A stretch of DNA of 64,000 nucleotides from positions 1 through 64,000 of the forward strand of contig QFQM01000007.1 in the NCBI GenBank assembly GCA_003243255.1, given 5' to 3'. Positions 7,782 through 17,109 of the stretch are shown here, in pieces. A program made the translations under genes and the position numbers. Positions within the stretch are counted from its first letter, which is position 1. Each line of letters opens with the position of its first letter. Below the pieces are notes generated by a model. It saw only the letters and a list, made by a program, of their open reading frames with translations, had not been told where the DNA came from and did not search any database. Source of the stretch: Flavobacterium psychrophilum (GTDB lineage: Bacteria; Bacteroidota; Bacteroidia; Flavobacteriales; Flavobacteriaceae).

Positions 7782-10700
7782 ATGAAAAAACATTTACTTA
7801 TGGTATTGGTGTCACTTGTGTTTATGGGTGGTGCCTGTGCTCAAAATACCGTTTGGAACAAAACGGAGGGTAAGAATATCTCTCAGTCGGAGCTGCTTGA
7901 CAGGGCTTCTGTTCCATCGGAGTATCATTTATACCAAATAAACCTGACAGCCCTGAAAGCGCAGCTTGCCAATGCGCCTTTAAGAGGCGGAAAGATGGCT
8001 TCAGGTGTAATTGTACAATTTCCTGATGGGAACGGTGTGCTGAAAAACTTTAAGATGTATGAAGCTCCCGTAATGCAGCCGGGACTGGCAGCGAAATACC
8101 CCGATTCTAAATCGTATGTAGGGCAGGGGGTAGACAACCCTACTGAGGTTATCCGCCTGAGTATTACCGGTTACGGACTGCATACTATGCTTTCTACTGA
8201 TGAAGGTGCTGCTTATACCGATCCTTACACTAAAGACGGACTCACGAGCATATCGTATAAAAGAGCATCGGTTGAACCAAGGACTTTCCGTTGTGGTGTT
8301 ACTGAAACGTCTCCTAAGAATAAGAATAAGAATAAAGAGTCTGAACTGGCTCCATTGAGTGTTACGGCAACCGATGGCCAGATGCGCACATACAGGCTGG
8401 CAATGTCGTGTACTATAGAGTATGCTGCTTTCCATATCCAGCAGGCAGGGCTTACCAGTGGTACGCTTGCGCAACAAACGGCAGCGGTGCTTGATGCTAT
8501 GGTAGTGACCGTTACCAGAGTAAATAGTGTTTATGAGAGGGATTTTGCTGTAACACTACAACTTATTGATAATAACGACGAACTGATATTCATCACTTCA
8601 GATAATTATGATAATGACAATAATAATAACGCACTGCTTAACCAGAGCCAGGGCGTTATCGACGGGATTGTAGGTTTTGACAGCTATGATATTGGCCACG
8701 TGGTAAGTACTGGTGGAGGCGGTGTGGCGCAGTTATGGTCGCCATGTTCTAACAGTAAGGCACGAGGTATTACCGGTTTGTATGCTCCTGTAGGCGATCC
8801 GTATGATATTGACTTTGTTGCCCACGAAATGGGACACCAGTTTGGCGGTAACCATACCTTTAATAATGCATGTGACGGAAACGTTAATGAGGACACGGCA
8901 TATGAAACCGGTAGCGGAAGCACCATTATGGCTTATGCGGGAGTGTGTTTTCCAAGTGTGCAAAATCATTCGGATGCCTATTTTCACAGGATCAGCGTTG
9001 AGGAAATAACCGATTTTATTAAGAACTGGGGCGATTGCTCAATAAATACCGATACGGGTAATAATGCTCCGGTGGTAGATGCAGGTCCTGATTATACAAT
9101 TCCTATGGGTACGGCTTTCATACTGAAAGCTATCGGTACAGATGCCGATAACGATGCCCTGACATACTGTTGGGAACAGATGGATCTTGAAATGACAGTT
9201 CAGCCTCCAATGTCTGATGCGACAGAAGGGCCTAACTTCCGTTCGAGAACGCCAATAACTTCTCCGGAACGTTATATGCCGGAACTGAGTTCGGTACTTG
9301 CCAATAATCTTTACCCAATGTGGGAGGTGATTTCTGATGTTGCCCGTACCTACAACTTTGTGGTAACGGCAAGAGATAACAATGTTGCCGGAGGACAAAC
9401 ATCTTATGACGATATGCAGGTAACGGTATCTGGAGATGCAGGGCCATTTTTAGTAGCTTCACCTAATACCAATGTTTCATGGCAGGCAGGTAGCAACCAG
9501 ACAGTAACCTGGGATGTAGCCGGGACTGCTGCTAATGGTGTTAACGCTGCGTATGTAGACATCCTTATGTCGAATAACGGAGGGCAAACCTATCCGGTTG
9601 TGCTGGCGTCAAAAGTGCCAAATGACGGAAGTGAAATCATTACTGTTCCGGTTGGGAACGGCAGCAATAAAAGAATTATGGTGAGAGGGCATGAGCATAT
9701 TTTCTACGACCTTTCAGATTCTAACTTTACGGTAACTTCTGCATCTTCTACTATGGCTATAAGTGTTGTTGGCGATCAGAATAAGTCGGCCTGTAAAGAC
9801 GGAGAAGCGACTTACAACCTGTCTTACCAGGCATTATCAGGATTTACAGCGCAAACCACATTATCGGTTACAGGAAATCCATCGGGTTCTGTAGTGAGCT
9901 TTAATCCTGCTACAATTTCGGCTACAGGAAATGTCGAGCTTACAGTGTCTATACCGCAAGCGGTTGTTGCAGGTTTTTACCCTTTGACGGTTACAGCAAC
10001 ATCAGGTTCGGTTACTAAAACTGTAAACCTTTATCTCGAAGTAATCGATACGAACTTTGGTACAGTTACCCTTACTGCTCCGGCTAATAATGCAGAGAAC
10101 CTGATCAATACTGTTAACTTCCAGTGGGCTGCTGTTGCGGGAGCAACATCATACGAAATAGAAGTTGCAACTGATGCAGACTTTGAAACAGTTGTTATTG
10201 ATGAGGTTACAACTGCCAATAATTTTGCCGCTGCTCTTAATAATAATACCGGTTATTTCTGGAGGGTAAAACCGTTTAGTACAGCCTGTTCAGGAGCTAC
10301 AAGTGCTGTTTATTCTTTCAGTACAGGGATTACCGAATGTAATAATGTTGTGTCGGCTAATGTACCTGTAACTGTGCCTGAAGCAGGAACTGTAACTTCT
10401 ACATTGTCGGCAACAGGAACTGATGCTATCAGCAAAGTGACGGTAAGCCTAAAAATAAACCATACCTGGGTAAATGACCTTACGGTAAGACTTAGTAGCC
10501 CGCAGGGAACCCAGATAACGCTTTTCGAGAATGTATGCGAAGGAGATTTTGATAATGTAGAAGCTACATTTGACGATTCCGGCAATGCTCTTGTTTGCGG
10601 GACGAATCCTGTTGTGAGTGGAATAATAACCCCTCAGCAGGCGCTAAGTACTTTTAACGGGGAATCGCAGGAAGGAACATGGACGCTTACCATAAATGAT

Positions 10701-11042
10701 GGTATAGCGCCTGATGGTGGAGAGTTAGTGAGCTGGAGCCTAAACATATGTACTACTGAAGAACCTCCGGTTTCAGGGGTTGCTGACAATACTTTCGCAG
10801 GTTTATCGGTAACACCTAACCCTAACAGGGGTAATTTTATGGTCCGATTCAATTCGGCTACAGGGAATGATATTAAAATATCGGTATTTGATATCAGAGG
10901 CAGGCAGTTGTTTGCCGATGCATATGCCAATACAGGCCTTATTGAGCAACCCGTATCGCTGAGCAATGCAGCAGCAGGAATTTATCTGGTAAATATTCAG
11001 GATGGCGACAGTACGGTCACCAAAAAGATAATTATAGAATAA
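7782..11042 (+). CDS. Secreted M12B-type zinc metalloprotease with P-domain and T9SS type A sorting tail
   Basis: 1086 residues from the ATG at 7782; an in-frame start at 7728 would add 18 residues in front of the signal peptide MKKHLLMVLVSLVFMGGACA and is unlikely. A prodomain (about 22-190) precedes a reprolysin-like metzincin domain with HEMGHQFGGNH (H348, E349, H352, H358) and a downstream Met-turn (STIMAYAGVC). Then come an Ig/PKD-like domain (VVDAGPDYTI onward), fibronectin-like beta domains, and a proprotein-convertase P-domain (about 855-985). The C-terminal 85 residues (VTPNPNRGNF, ending TKKIIIE) are a T9SS type A sorting domain. It is therefore an exported, probably cell-surface or secreted protease. 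It is monocistronic, with its own terminator at 11044. Confidence 0.9.
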   Translation: MKKHLLMVLVSLVFMGGACAQNTVWNKTEGKNISQSELLDRASVPSEYHLYQINLTALKAQLANAPLRGGKMASGVIVQFPDGNGVLKNFKMYEAPVMQPGLAAKYPDSKSYVGQGVDNPTEVIRLSITGYGLHTMLSTDEGAAYTDPYTKDGLTSISYKRASVEPRTFRCGVTETSPKNKNKNKESELAPLSVTATDGQMRTYRLAMSCTIEYAAFHIQQAGLTSGTLAQQTAAVLDAMVVTVTRVNSVYERDFAVTLQLIDNNDELIFITSDNYDNDNNNNALLNQSQGVIDGIVGFDSYDIGHVVSTGGGGVAQLWSPCSNSKARGITGLYAPVGDPYDIDFVAHEMGHQFGGNHTFNNACDGNVNEDTAYETGSGSTIMAYAGVCFPSVQNHSDAYFHRISVEEITDFIKNWGDCSINTDTGNNAPVVDAGPDYTIPMGTAFILKAIGTDADNDALTYCWEQMDLEMTVQPPMSDATEGPNFRSRTPITSPERYMPELSSVLANNLYPMWEVISDVARTYNFVVTARDNNVAGGQTSYDDMQVTVSGDAGPFLVASPNTNVSWQAGSNQTVTWDVAGTAANGVNAAYVDILMSNNGGQTYPVVLASKVPNDGSEIITVPVGNGSNKRIMVRGHEHIFYDLSDSNFTVTSASSTMAISVVGDQNKSACKDGEATYNLSYQALSGFTAQTTLSVTGNPSGSVVSFNPATISATGNVELTVSIPQAVVAGFYPLTVTATSGSVTKTVNLYLEVIDTNFGTVTLTAPANNAENLINTVNFQWAAVAGATSYEIEVATDADFETVVIDEVTTANNFAAALNNNTGYFWRVKPFSTACSGATSAVYSFSTGITECNNVVSANVPVTVPEAGTVTSTLSATGTDAISKVTVSLKINHTWVNDLTVRLSSPQGTQITLFENVCEGDFDNVEATFDDSGNALVCGTNPVVSGIITPQQALSTFNGESQEGTWTLTINDGIAPDGGELVSWSLNICTTEEPPVSGVADNTFAGLSVTPNPNRGNFMVRFNSATGNDIKISVFDIRGRQLFADAYANTGLIEQPVSLSNAAAGIYLVNIQDGDSTVTKKIIIE

Positions 11043-11043
11043 T

Positions 11044-11071
11044 AAAAGGGACGCGAAAGCGTCCCTTTTTT
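11044..11071 (+). terminator. Intrinsic terminator after the metalloprotease gene
   Basis: GGGACGC (11048-11054), a GAAA tetraloop and GCGTCCC (11059-11065), followed by six T. It lies immediately after the stop codon. Confidence 0.92.
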
Positions 11072-11081
11072 GTTATGATAA

Positions 11082-11187
11082 TAGCCACGAATTGCACAAA
11101 TTTTTACCAATTCTTTTCTAAAGAACAATGGATTGTTTGTTCAAACGTCAGTAGTTGAATTTGTGTAATTAGTTGAATTTGTGGCTA
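11082..11187. repeat. Long imperfect extragenic palindrome (family C, TAGCCAC ends)
   Basis: TAGCCACGAATTGCACAAAT (from 11082) is mirrored by a sequence ending GAATTTGTGGCTA at 11187. The ends are inverted copies of TAGCCAC-AATT with CACAAATT inside, around about 55 bases of AT-rich DNA. It lies between the metalloprotease terminator and the pth stop. The form recalls the ATTCGTGGCTA repeats seen in flavobacterial spacers; only one copy is in this window. Confidence 0.55.
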
Positions 11188-11193
11188 AATGTT

Positions 11194-11817
11194 TTATTTC
11201 CCGTTAAAGTTGCTCATGGTATTGGCTAATCCTGCAAGCGCGAAAGATTTTACAGCTTCGGAAGACATATCTAGCCTCTCCGAAAGTTTTGCAGTTTCTT
11301 CAGCATCCCATTCGCCAAGCACATAGTCTACCTGTTTGCCTTTTTTGAAATCATCGCTGATACCAAAACGGAAACGGGCATAATCGGCAGTATTAAGCAG
11401 TTGCTGGGTGCTTTTCAGTCCGTTATGGCCACCGTCGCTTCCTTTGCCTTTAATACGGATGGTTCCGAAAGGCAGGTTAAGGTCGTCGGTGATTACCAAT
11501 AGGTTCTCTAACGGAATTTTCTCCTGCTCCAGCCAGTATTTGATTGCCTTTCCGCTAAGGTTCATATAGGTATTGGGCTTTAGCAGGAAAAGTGTCCTGC
11601 CTTTAACGCTCACTTTAGCCAGGGAACCCAGTTTAGCTGTCTCAAAAGAGACACCTTCCTGTTGTGCGATGCGGTCTACTACCTTAAAGCCTATGTTATG
11701 GCGGGTATTTACATATTCGGCACCTATGTTGCCAAGGCCTACGATAAGGTATTTCTTCATTGGGTCTGTTTCTTCTTTTTCTTCTCTTTTGCTAAAAAGG
11801 GAGGTTAACCATTTCAT
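11194..11817 (-). CDS. pth: Peptidyl-tRNA hydrolase
   Basis: 207 residues from the ATG at 11817. Pth releases peptides from peptidyl-tRNA that drops off ribosomes. Family motifs are present: VGLGNIGAEYVNTRHNIGFK with the catalytic His, FLLKPNTYMNLSG, ITDDLNLPFGTIRIKGKGSD and GGHNGLKS. The first 19 residues (MKWLTSLFSKREEKEETDP) precede the usual start MKKYLIVGLGN at 11760. Such basic-acidic extensions occur in flavobacterial Pth annotations, but a promoter -7 element ends only four bases before the 11817 ATG, so either the mRNA is nearly leaderless or translation starts at 11760. No ribosomal neighbour is adjacent; rplY and prs lie 5 kb away. Confidence 0.95.
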   Translation of the reverse strand: MKWLTSLFSKREEKEETDPMKKYLIVGLGNIGAEYVNTRHNIGFKVVDRIAQQEGVSFETAKLGSLAKVSVKGRTLFLLKPNTYMNLSGKAIKYWLEQEKIPLENLLVITDDLNLPFGTIRIKGKGSDGGHNGLKSTQQLLNTADYARFRFGISDDFKKGKQVDYVLGEWDAEETAKLSERLDMSSEAVKSFALAGLANTMSNFNGK

Positions 11818-11821
11818 GGGG

Positions 11822-11829
11822 CAAAAATA
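11822..11829 (-). promoter_or_regulatory. -7 promoter-like element of pth
   Basis: The minus strand reads TATTTTTG followed by CCCC, matching TAnnTTTG, but it ends four bases before the upstream ATG (11817). If real, it favours a leaderless message or the downstream ATG at 11760. Confidence 0.4.
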
Positions 11830-12008
11830 AGATTATTTGTTGATTTGGTTATTCGGTTATTTGACTTTTAGATTATTAGATTTTTGGAATATTGGATAGT
11901 TTGATGCTTCGAATAATCGGGTCGTAAGAATCTGATAAATTTTAACAAAATAAAACTGATAGTTAATTCGTTATATTGTTAATTTTATGTTGCTTAAGAA
12001 TTACTACT

Positions 12009-12812
12009 ATGAAACTATTACTACGTTTATCAATTCTTTTACTTTCTATTTCAGGCTTTTCTCAGGCATCTAAAGATGTACAGGTAGAGTATCAGTTGTT
12101 TTCCAATACGAGCTGGCCAATGAAAATGTTTACGACCTTATATGTAAGTGGCAATACAGCGATCTACAGGGAAAGGTTTAACACGAAAGAACCCTGGCTT
12201 GAAAGATCGACTCCTGAAATTCTTGCTCAACAAAAAAAGTTTGCGAGTGATGTTGTGCTCGAAGATACATATCAGATGACCGACCGCAATAAAAAAGAGG
12301 TGCTTTTTTATGACTATGTGATGAGCAAAAAATTTTTAGTAAGAGATTTATGTCCTGATATACAATGGCAAATAACAGATGAAACAAAAACAGTAGCAGG
12401 ACTCACCTGTATTAAAGCAGTAGGCGATTTTAGGGGTAGGCAATGGATAGCCTGGTTTGCGCCTGAAATTCCGTTAGCTTTTGGTCCGTGGAAACTGCAG
12501 GGACTTCCCGGGATAATACTTGAAGCGTATGACAGTACCGAAAAATATGCAATTAAAGCCTATAAGGTGGAATACAAAAAAAGTGAGTTTGCAGGAGTAG
12601 ATTTTACTAAACTGGTAGCGGTAGATAATAATAAGCCTATCAGTTATCAGCAGTTTGTTCAGGATAATGATGAGGGGTTGGACAATTTGTTTGCAAACAC
12701 GGATCACCAAAAAGAAGCAGATGCAGCCGGTATTAAGGTTACTAATATTACCGTAGGCAAACCGGTAACGGTACGTGAAGGTTTTGAGCTTAAATATGAA
12801 TGGGAGAAATAA
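12009..12812 (+). CDS. GLPGLI family protein (1)
   Basis: 267 residues from the ATG at 12009; the longer frame from 11976 would put 11 residues before the signal peptide MKLLLRLSILLLSISGFSQ and is unlikely. The family-defining stretch is WKLQGLPGIILEAYDS (about 160-175), with FRGRQWIAWFAPEIP just before it. GLPGLI proteins are exported proteins of unknown function, confined largely to Bacteroidetes and often placed beside a TonB-type receptor, as here. It is 22 bases upstream of a paralogue (12835) and shares long identical runs with it, so the pair arose by duplication. Location is probably periplasmic or outer-membrane associated. Confidence 0.88.
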   Translation: MKLLLRLSILLLSISGFSQASKDVQVEYQLFSNTSWPMKMFTTLYVSGNTAIYRERFNTKEPWLERSTPEILAQQKKFASDVVLEDTYQMTDRNKKEVLFYDYVMSKKFLVRDLCPDIQWQITDETKTVAGLTCIKAVGDFRGRQWIAWFAPEIPLAFGPWKLQGLPGIILEAYDSTEKYAIKAYKVEYKKSEFAGVDFTKLVAVDNNKPISYQQFVQDNDEGLDNLFANTDHQKEADAAGIKVTNITVGKPVTVREGFELKYEWEK

Positions 12813-12834
12813 AAACAACCAATTATTATAATAA

Positions 12835-13626
12835 ATGAGAATACTAACAACGACCTTTTTGTTTTTGCTGAATTGTGTGGTCTTTGCGCAGAATGGCAAA
12901 TCGGATGTACAGGTGGAATATCAGGCGTTTTTTAATACCGACTCACCTATGAAGATGTTTACTACCCTTTATGTAAACGGAAATACAGCGGTATATCAGG
13001 AAAAATATAGTACCAGAGAAGATTGGAAGGAAAAGGCAAAACCAAGCAATGCTCCTCCGGGATCGGTCACCACTGTATCGGGAGGGGTTGCTGATGACGA
13101 CTATTACAGAATCGATCCGGCTAAAAATGAAGTTCTTTTTTATGATGATATAATGAGGAACAAATTCCTGATAAAAGATAATCCTCCTGCCATACAATGG
13201 AAATTAACTGAAGATAGTAAAACTATTTCAGGATTTCAGTGTATGAAAGCCGTAGGTGATTTCAGGGGTAGGCAATGGATAGCCTGGTTTGCTCCTGAAA
13301 TAGCATCACCGTTTGGTCCGTGGAAACTGCAGGGACTGCCCGGAATAATACTGGAAGCACATGATAGCACAAATAAATATACTATGAAGGCTATAAAGGT
13401 CGAGTATAATAAAAGCGATATCATAACTAAAGATTTTACTAAGATTTATGAGACTGCCAATACAAAACCAATTACCTACAAACAGTTTTTAGAAGATCAG
13501 AAAGAAGCGATGGATAATGCGCATAATGAGATAGCACAGAAGATGAAAGCAAGTGGGGCTACTATCACACGACACCACGTACCACGCTCGGGAGAAGAAC
13601 TCGAATTTGAATGGGAGAAGCTATAA
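12835..13626 (+). CDS. GLPGLI family protein (2)
   Basis: 263 residues with the signal peptide MRILTTTFLFLLNCVVFA. The signature WKLQGLPGIILEAHDS and the preceding FRGRQWIAWFAPEIA match its upstream paralogue. Near the N-terminus the two share SPMKMFTTLYV-GNTAVY and a VQVEYQ segment. It differs by an insert of about 15 residues near 60-75 (PSNAPPGSVTTVSGG). It sits 22 bases after the first copy and 26 bases before the receptor gene, which supports one transcript. Function is unknown for the family; the context suggests a component of a receptor-linked envelope system. Confidence 0.88.
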   Translation: MRILTTTFLFLLNCVVFAQNGKSDVQVEYQAFFNTDSPMKMFTTLYVNGNTAVYQEKYSTREDWKEKAKPSNAPPGSVTTVSGGVADDDYYRIDPAKNEVLFYDDIMRNKFLIKDNPPAIQWKLTEDSKTISGFQCMKAVGDFRGRQWIAWFAPEIASPFGPWKLQGLPGIILEAHDSTNKYTMKAIKVEYNKSDIITKDFTKIYETANTKPITYKQFLEDQKEAMDNAHNEIAQKMKASGATITRHHVPRSGEELEFEWEKL

Positions 13627-13652
13627 ATAATTATTGATTACAGGATATTTAC

Positions 13653-16301
13653 GTGTGTAGAAAACTTTTATTTGCCTTATTCTTTCTAATCTCATTATCT
13701 GTATTTGGGCAAACGGCCATAACAGGTAAAATAACAGACGCTTCAGGTGAGACATTACCAGGGGCTTCGGTTATTGTCAAAAATACCGAAGGTAAATTCA
13801 TTGCCTATGGCATCACGCAGGAAAACGGCAGCTACTCCCTAACCGTTAAGGAAGCCGGAGAGTATACCCTTGAGGCTAATTTTTTAGGTTTTGAGAAACA
13901 AAGTCTAAAGATTACTGTGATTAATGGTAAGTATATGACCCAAAATTTTATGCTTAAAGAATCGCAGGAAGTACTCAAAGAGGTGGTTATTGAAGCAGAA
14001 GCTCCGGTAAAGCTTAAGGGAGATACGCTGGTGTATGATGCTAAAAAGCTTGCTACCGGCCACGAAGTGGTGGTGGAAGACCTGTTAAAGAATATTCCGG
14101 GGGTTACCGTTCAAAAAGATGGTAAAATATACTACGGTGAGAATGAGATAGAAAAAGTAATGGTTGATGGTGACGATCTTTTTAATAAAGGCTACTCGTT
14201 ACTAACCCGTAATATGCCTTCACAGCCTCTTGATAAGGTTGAGGTATTACAAAACTATTCTAACAACAAACTGCTTAAAGGTATAGAAAACTCTGATGGT
14301 GTGGCATTAAACCTTACTATCGATGATAAATTTAAAAACATATGGTTTGGCGATGTGTCACTGGCCTATGGTAACGATAATCGTTATAATGCAGGCGGCA
14401 ACCTGATGAACTTCAGCAAGGTGTATAAGAACTTTTTAACGGCTAATGTTAACAACGCAGGATATGACAAGGTAGGAGCCATTAATGATATGATTTATAG
14501 TTCGTCCGATCTGGAATCTGTAGGGCGGGGCAGGAATGCTATGCAAATTATGAGTATGTCGTTTAGCGTGCCAAGGCTTGATAGTGATCGTTCGAGGTTT
14601 AATAATGCCGAAATGGCTACCCTGAGTACTGTAATTCCCATTAGCAAAAAGCTTAAGCTTACGGTAAAGGGCTTTCTGGGTTTTGATGAGATGAGCGCCT
14701 GGAATAACTCTTATTCGGTAGTTAATGTGCCGGGGACGTATTTTGAGAATACACAAAGCAATGCTTCTAAAAACAATCTAAAAAAAAGCTACATCAGTGC
14801 CTACTTTAATTATGATATTTCGCCAACGCAAATGCTGCAATGGGCGACTACTTTTAACAGAGGACATAACGATTTTAGGAATGACCTTGTATTCAATGGC
14901 GTTGCCACCCGGGAAGAACTAAAGACCCAAAACACGTATTTCGACCAAAAGCTAACCTACACCCATCAATGGAATAAGCGTAATGCAGTATTGCTTAAAA
15001 CTCGTTTTCTTAGCGACAAGCTTCCGCAGCAATATGGCATAAACGATTATCTGTTAGGGGATCTTTTTCCGTATGAAAATATTACGGCTACAGGTAACAA
15101 TATAAGCAGCAAAAAACAATATACAGGCCTTGAGGCGGACTTTAAGCTTAAACAAAAAGACGGTGACCTTATAGCTTTTACGGTAGGCTATGATAACGAT
15201 CAGGATGATTTAAATACAACATTCAACCTGTTTAATGATAACGGTTCCATACAGCCGGAAGATTATCAGGCAAATTCCAAATTCAACATGGGAGACCTTT
15301 ATGCAAAAAGTAGCTATACATGGAAGTATAAAGAAGATTTTTCTATTACAGCTAATGCCGATGTGCACCTGCTTTTTAACCGTTTTGAAAATAAGGATGG
15401 CGTAAACAGGAAACAGAATCCGTTTATTGTAAACCCAAGTGTGTTTGCCAGTTATAAGTTCAATCCTCAAAATTCGCTTTCGGCCAGTTATAGTTACAGA
15501 TTCGGTAATACAACGCCATTGCAGGTAAATGATACCTATCTGCTTACCTCTTCACGTAGTTTCTCGAAAGGGTTGGGGTATTTTGATCAGTTGGAGAGCT
15601 CTTCGGCAAGAGTGGGGTATACGACTAAGCATTACCTGAACCGTTACAGCTTTTCGTGGGATGTAGACTATTCAAAACAGAATGATGTTATTAGCTATCG
15701 TAGCCAGCTCGAGCAAAACAGTTCACTTTCGGAGGCTTTTATCATGAAAGGAGGCGATAGGCTGGGAGGCAGGTTTGTTTCGCATTTTATTGTCAAGAAG
15801 CTTAAGGGTAGTGTGCAGTTAGGGGTTGCAGCAAGCAAATCGGTTTATTATAATATCATCAACGATTCCGGGTTGCGAAAAAATACTAGCTACACTCAGG
15901 CCTACACTTTTGGATGGCGAAGTGATTTTAAACGAAAATTCGATTTTAACGTCGGTACAGAATGGAATTTTACGCAGACAAAATCCGAAAATACCTTTAA
16001 AAATAGCTCTAAGACCAGTTTTCTCGACCTGATGTACAAGACAGGTGATAACTTTACCATGAAACTGGTTACCGAGCATTATAACTTTGGCGGAATTGAC
16101 ATGCACAACAATTATTTCTTTTCCGATTTTGAGAGTGCCTATTCGTTTAAGGACAAAAAATACATCATCGGTCTTGATGCAAGAAATATCTTCAATACCA
16201 AAACATTTACTACCTACAGCGTTTCTGATTATGGTTATGCGACCAATTCGTTCAGGCTGTTGCCAAGGTATGTGTTGTTAAGCTTTAAGTTTAGATTTTA
16301 G
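13653..16301 (+). CDS. TonB-dependent-receptor-like outer-membrane protein with carboxypeptidase-regulatory N-domain
   Basis: 882 residues from a GTG at 13653; no in-frame ATG gives a signal peptide as good as MCRKLLFALFFLISLSVFG. Residues about 22-105 form a carboxypeptidase D regulatory-like domain (ITGKITDASGETLPGASVIV). A plug-like region follows (ATGHEVVVEDLLKNIPGVTV and VEVLQNYSNNKLLKGIE), then a long beta-barrel ending in LLPRYVLLSFKFRF with a terminal aromatic. The barrel matches the outer-membrane beta-barrel family 3 class often called TonB-dependent receptor. No TonB box was identified with confidence. It is the last gene of the GLPGLI operon and likely imports or exports a ligand linked to those proteins; the ligand is unknown. 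Confidence 0.85.
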   Translation: MCRKLLFALFFLISLSVFGQTAITGKITDASGETLPGASVIVKNTEGKFIAYGITQENGSYSLTVKEAGEYTLEANFLGFEKQSLKITVINGKYMTQNFMLKESQEVLKEVVIEAEAPVKLKGDTLVYDAKKLATGHEVVVEDLLKNIPGVTVQKDGKIYYGENEIEKVMVDGDDLFNKGYSLLTRNMPSQPLDKVEVLQNYSNNKLLKGIENSDGVALNLTIDDKFKNIWFGDVSLAYGNDNRYNAGGNLMNFSKVYKNFLTANVNNAGYDKVGAINDMIYSSSDLESVGRGRNAMQIMSMSFSVPRLDSDRSRFNNAEMATLSTVIPISKKLKLTVKGFLGFDEMSAWNNSYSVVNVPGTYFENTQSNASKNNLKKSYISAYFNYDISPTQMLQWATTFNRGHNDFRNDLVFNGVATREELKTQNTYFDQKLTYTHQWNKRNAVLLKTRFLSDKLPQQYGINDYLLGDLFPYENITATGNNISSKKQYTGLEADFKLKQKDGDLIAFTVGYDNDQDDLNTTFNLFNDNGSIQPEDYQANSKFNMGDLYAKSSYTWKYKEDFSITANADVHLLFNRFENKDGVNRKQNPFIVNPSVFASYKFNPQNSLSASYSYRFGNTTPLQVNDTYLLTSSRSFSKGLGYFDQLESSSARVGYTTKHYLNRYSFSWDVDYSKQNDVISYRSQLEQNSSLSEAFIMKGGDRLGGRFVSHFIVKKLKGSVQLGVAASKSVYYNIINDSGLRKNTSYTQAYTFGWRSDFKRKFDFNVGTEWNFTQTKSENTFKNSSKTSFLDLMYKTGDNFTMKLVTEHYNFGGIDMHNNYFFSDFESAYSFKDKKYIIGLDARNIFNTKTFTTYSVSDYGYATNSFRLLPRYVLLSFKFRF

Positions 16302-16415
16302 GCCTCACCCCAACCCCTCTCCAAAGGAGAGGGGCTTTTTTCTCATCGTTGATTTAAAATTACTTTTTTACGCGACACTCTCCTCTCTTTTGGAGAGGGG
16401 CCAGGGGGTGAGGCC
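16301..16415. repeat. Large imperfect extragenic palindrome (family B, GGCCTCACCCC ends)
   Basis: The left arm 16301-16335 begins GGCCTCACCCCAACCCCTCT; the right arm ending at 16415 is its near reverse complement (GGAGAGGGGCCAGGGGGTGA followed by GGCC). About 40 AT-rich bases lie between. The inner CCTCTCCAAAGGAGAGG is itself a small hairpin followed by six T, so the element may also terminate the receptor transcript. A diverged copy is at 28710-28824. The mirror-end form suggests a miniature mobile or REP-like element. Confidence 0.75.
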
Positions 16416-16446
16416 ATAAAAAAAGCGCTCCTTTTGGGAGCGCTTT
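16416..16446 (-). terminator. Intrinsic terminator after prs-rplY
   Basis: AAAGCGCTCC (16422-16431) pairs with GGAGCGCTTT (16437-16446). On the minus strand it follows the rplY stop by 22 bases and ends in a T-run. Confidence 0.9.
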
Positions 16447-16468
16447 CTGTATATCGGAAATAATAAAA

Positions 16469-17077
16469 TTATTTTTTCTTTCCTTTTGCTGGAGCTTTTG
16501 CAGCTTTTGCAGCTTCCTGAGCAGCTTTCATCGCAGCACGTGAAATTCTCACCTGAGCAACAACAGTGTTCTCCGGTTGAAGAAGTTTGTAGTTGTTTGT
16601 TGGAAGCTTAGTGATATAAAGCTTGTTACCCATTTCAAGTTCAGTGATATCTGCCTCGATAAAGTCAGGTAGGTTAGCAGGTAAAGCTCTAACTTTAAGT
16701 TTACGTTGGTTAAGACGTAAAACACCACCAGCCATAACTCCTTTAGAGTTACCAACAACTTTTACAGGAACCTCCATAGTGATTTCTTTTGCAGCATCAA
16801 GCTCATAGAAATCGATGTGAAGGATTTTGTCAGATACCGGGTGAAACTGGATATCCTGAAGGATAGCGTTATAAGATTTTCCACCTAGGTCAATTACTAC
16901 AGTGTGTACGTTTGGAGTGTAAACAAGGCCTTTGAATGCCATTTCTTCTGCAGTAAAATGTACTGGCTGATTTCCTCCGTATAACACGCAAGGAACCATT
17001 CCAGCATTACGTGCCGCACGCGTTGCCGCTTTACCCACGCTTTCTCTTTCAGATCCTTTGATCGTAATTGATTTCAT
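16469..17077 (-). CDS. rplY: 50S ribosomal protein L25 / general stress protein Ctc
   Basis: 202 residues, the long Ctc form with an N-terminal 5S rRNA-binding L25 domain (about 1-95: [44 protein letters not shown]) and a C-terminal TL5-like beta domain (about 100-185). The tail is an Ala/Lys-rich run. It binds 5S rRNA in the large subunit. It is 32 bases downstream of prs on the same strand, an arrangement widely conserved in Bacteroidetes and other bacteria, so it is most likely expressed from the prs promoter. The start at 17077 fits the family N-terminus. Confidence 0.96.
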   Translation of the reverse strand: MKSITIKGSERESVGKAATRAARNAGMVPCVLYGGNQPVHFTAEEMAFKGLVYTPNVHTVVIDLGGKSYNAILQDIQFHPVSDKILHIDFYELDAAKEITMEVPVKVVGNSKGVMAGGVLRLNQRKLKVRALPANLPDFIEADITELEMGNKLYITKLPTNNYKLLQPENTVVAQVRISRAAMKAAQEAAKAAKAPAKGKKK

Positions 17078-17109
17078 TTGAAATAAATTATATAGTTAAT
17101 AAAAATAAA

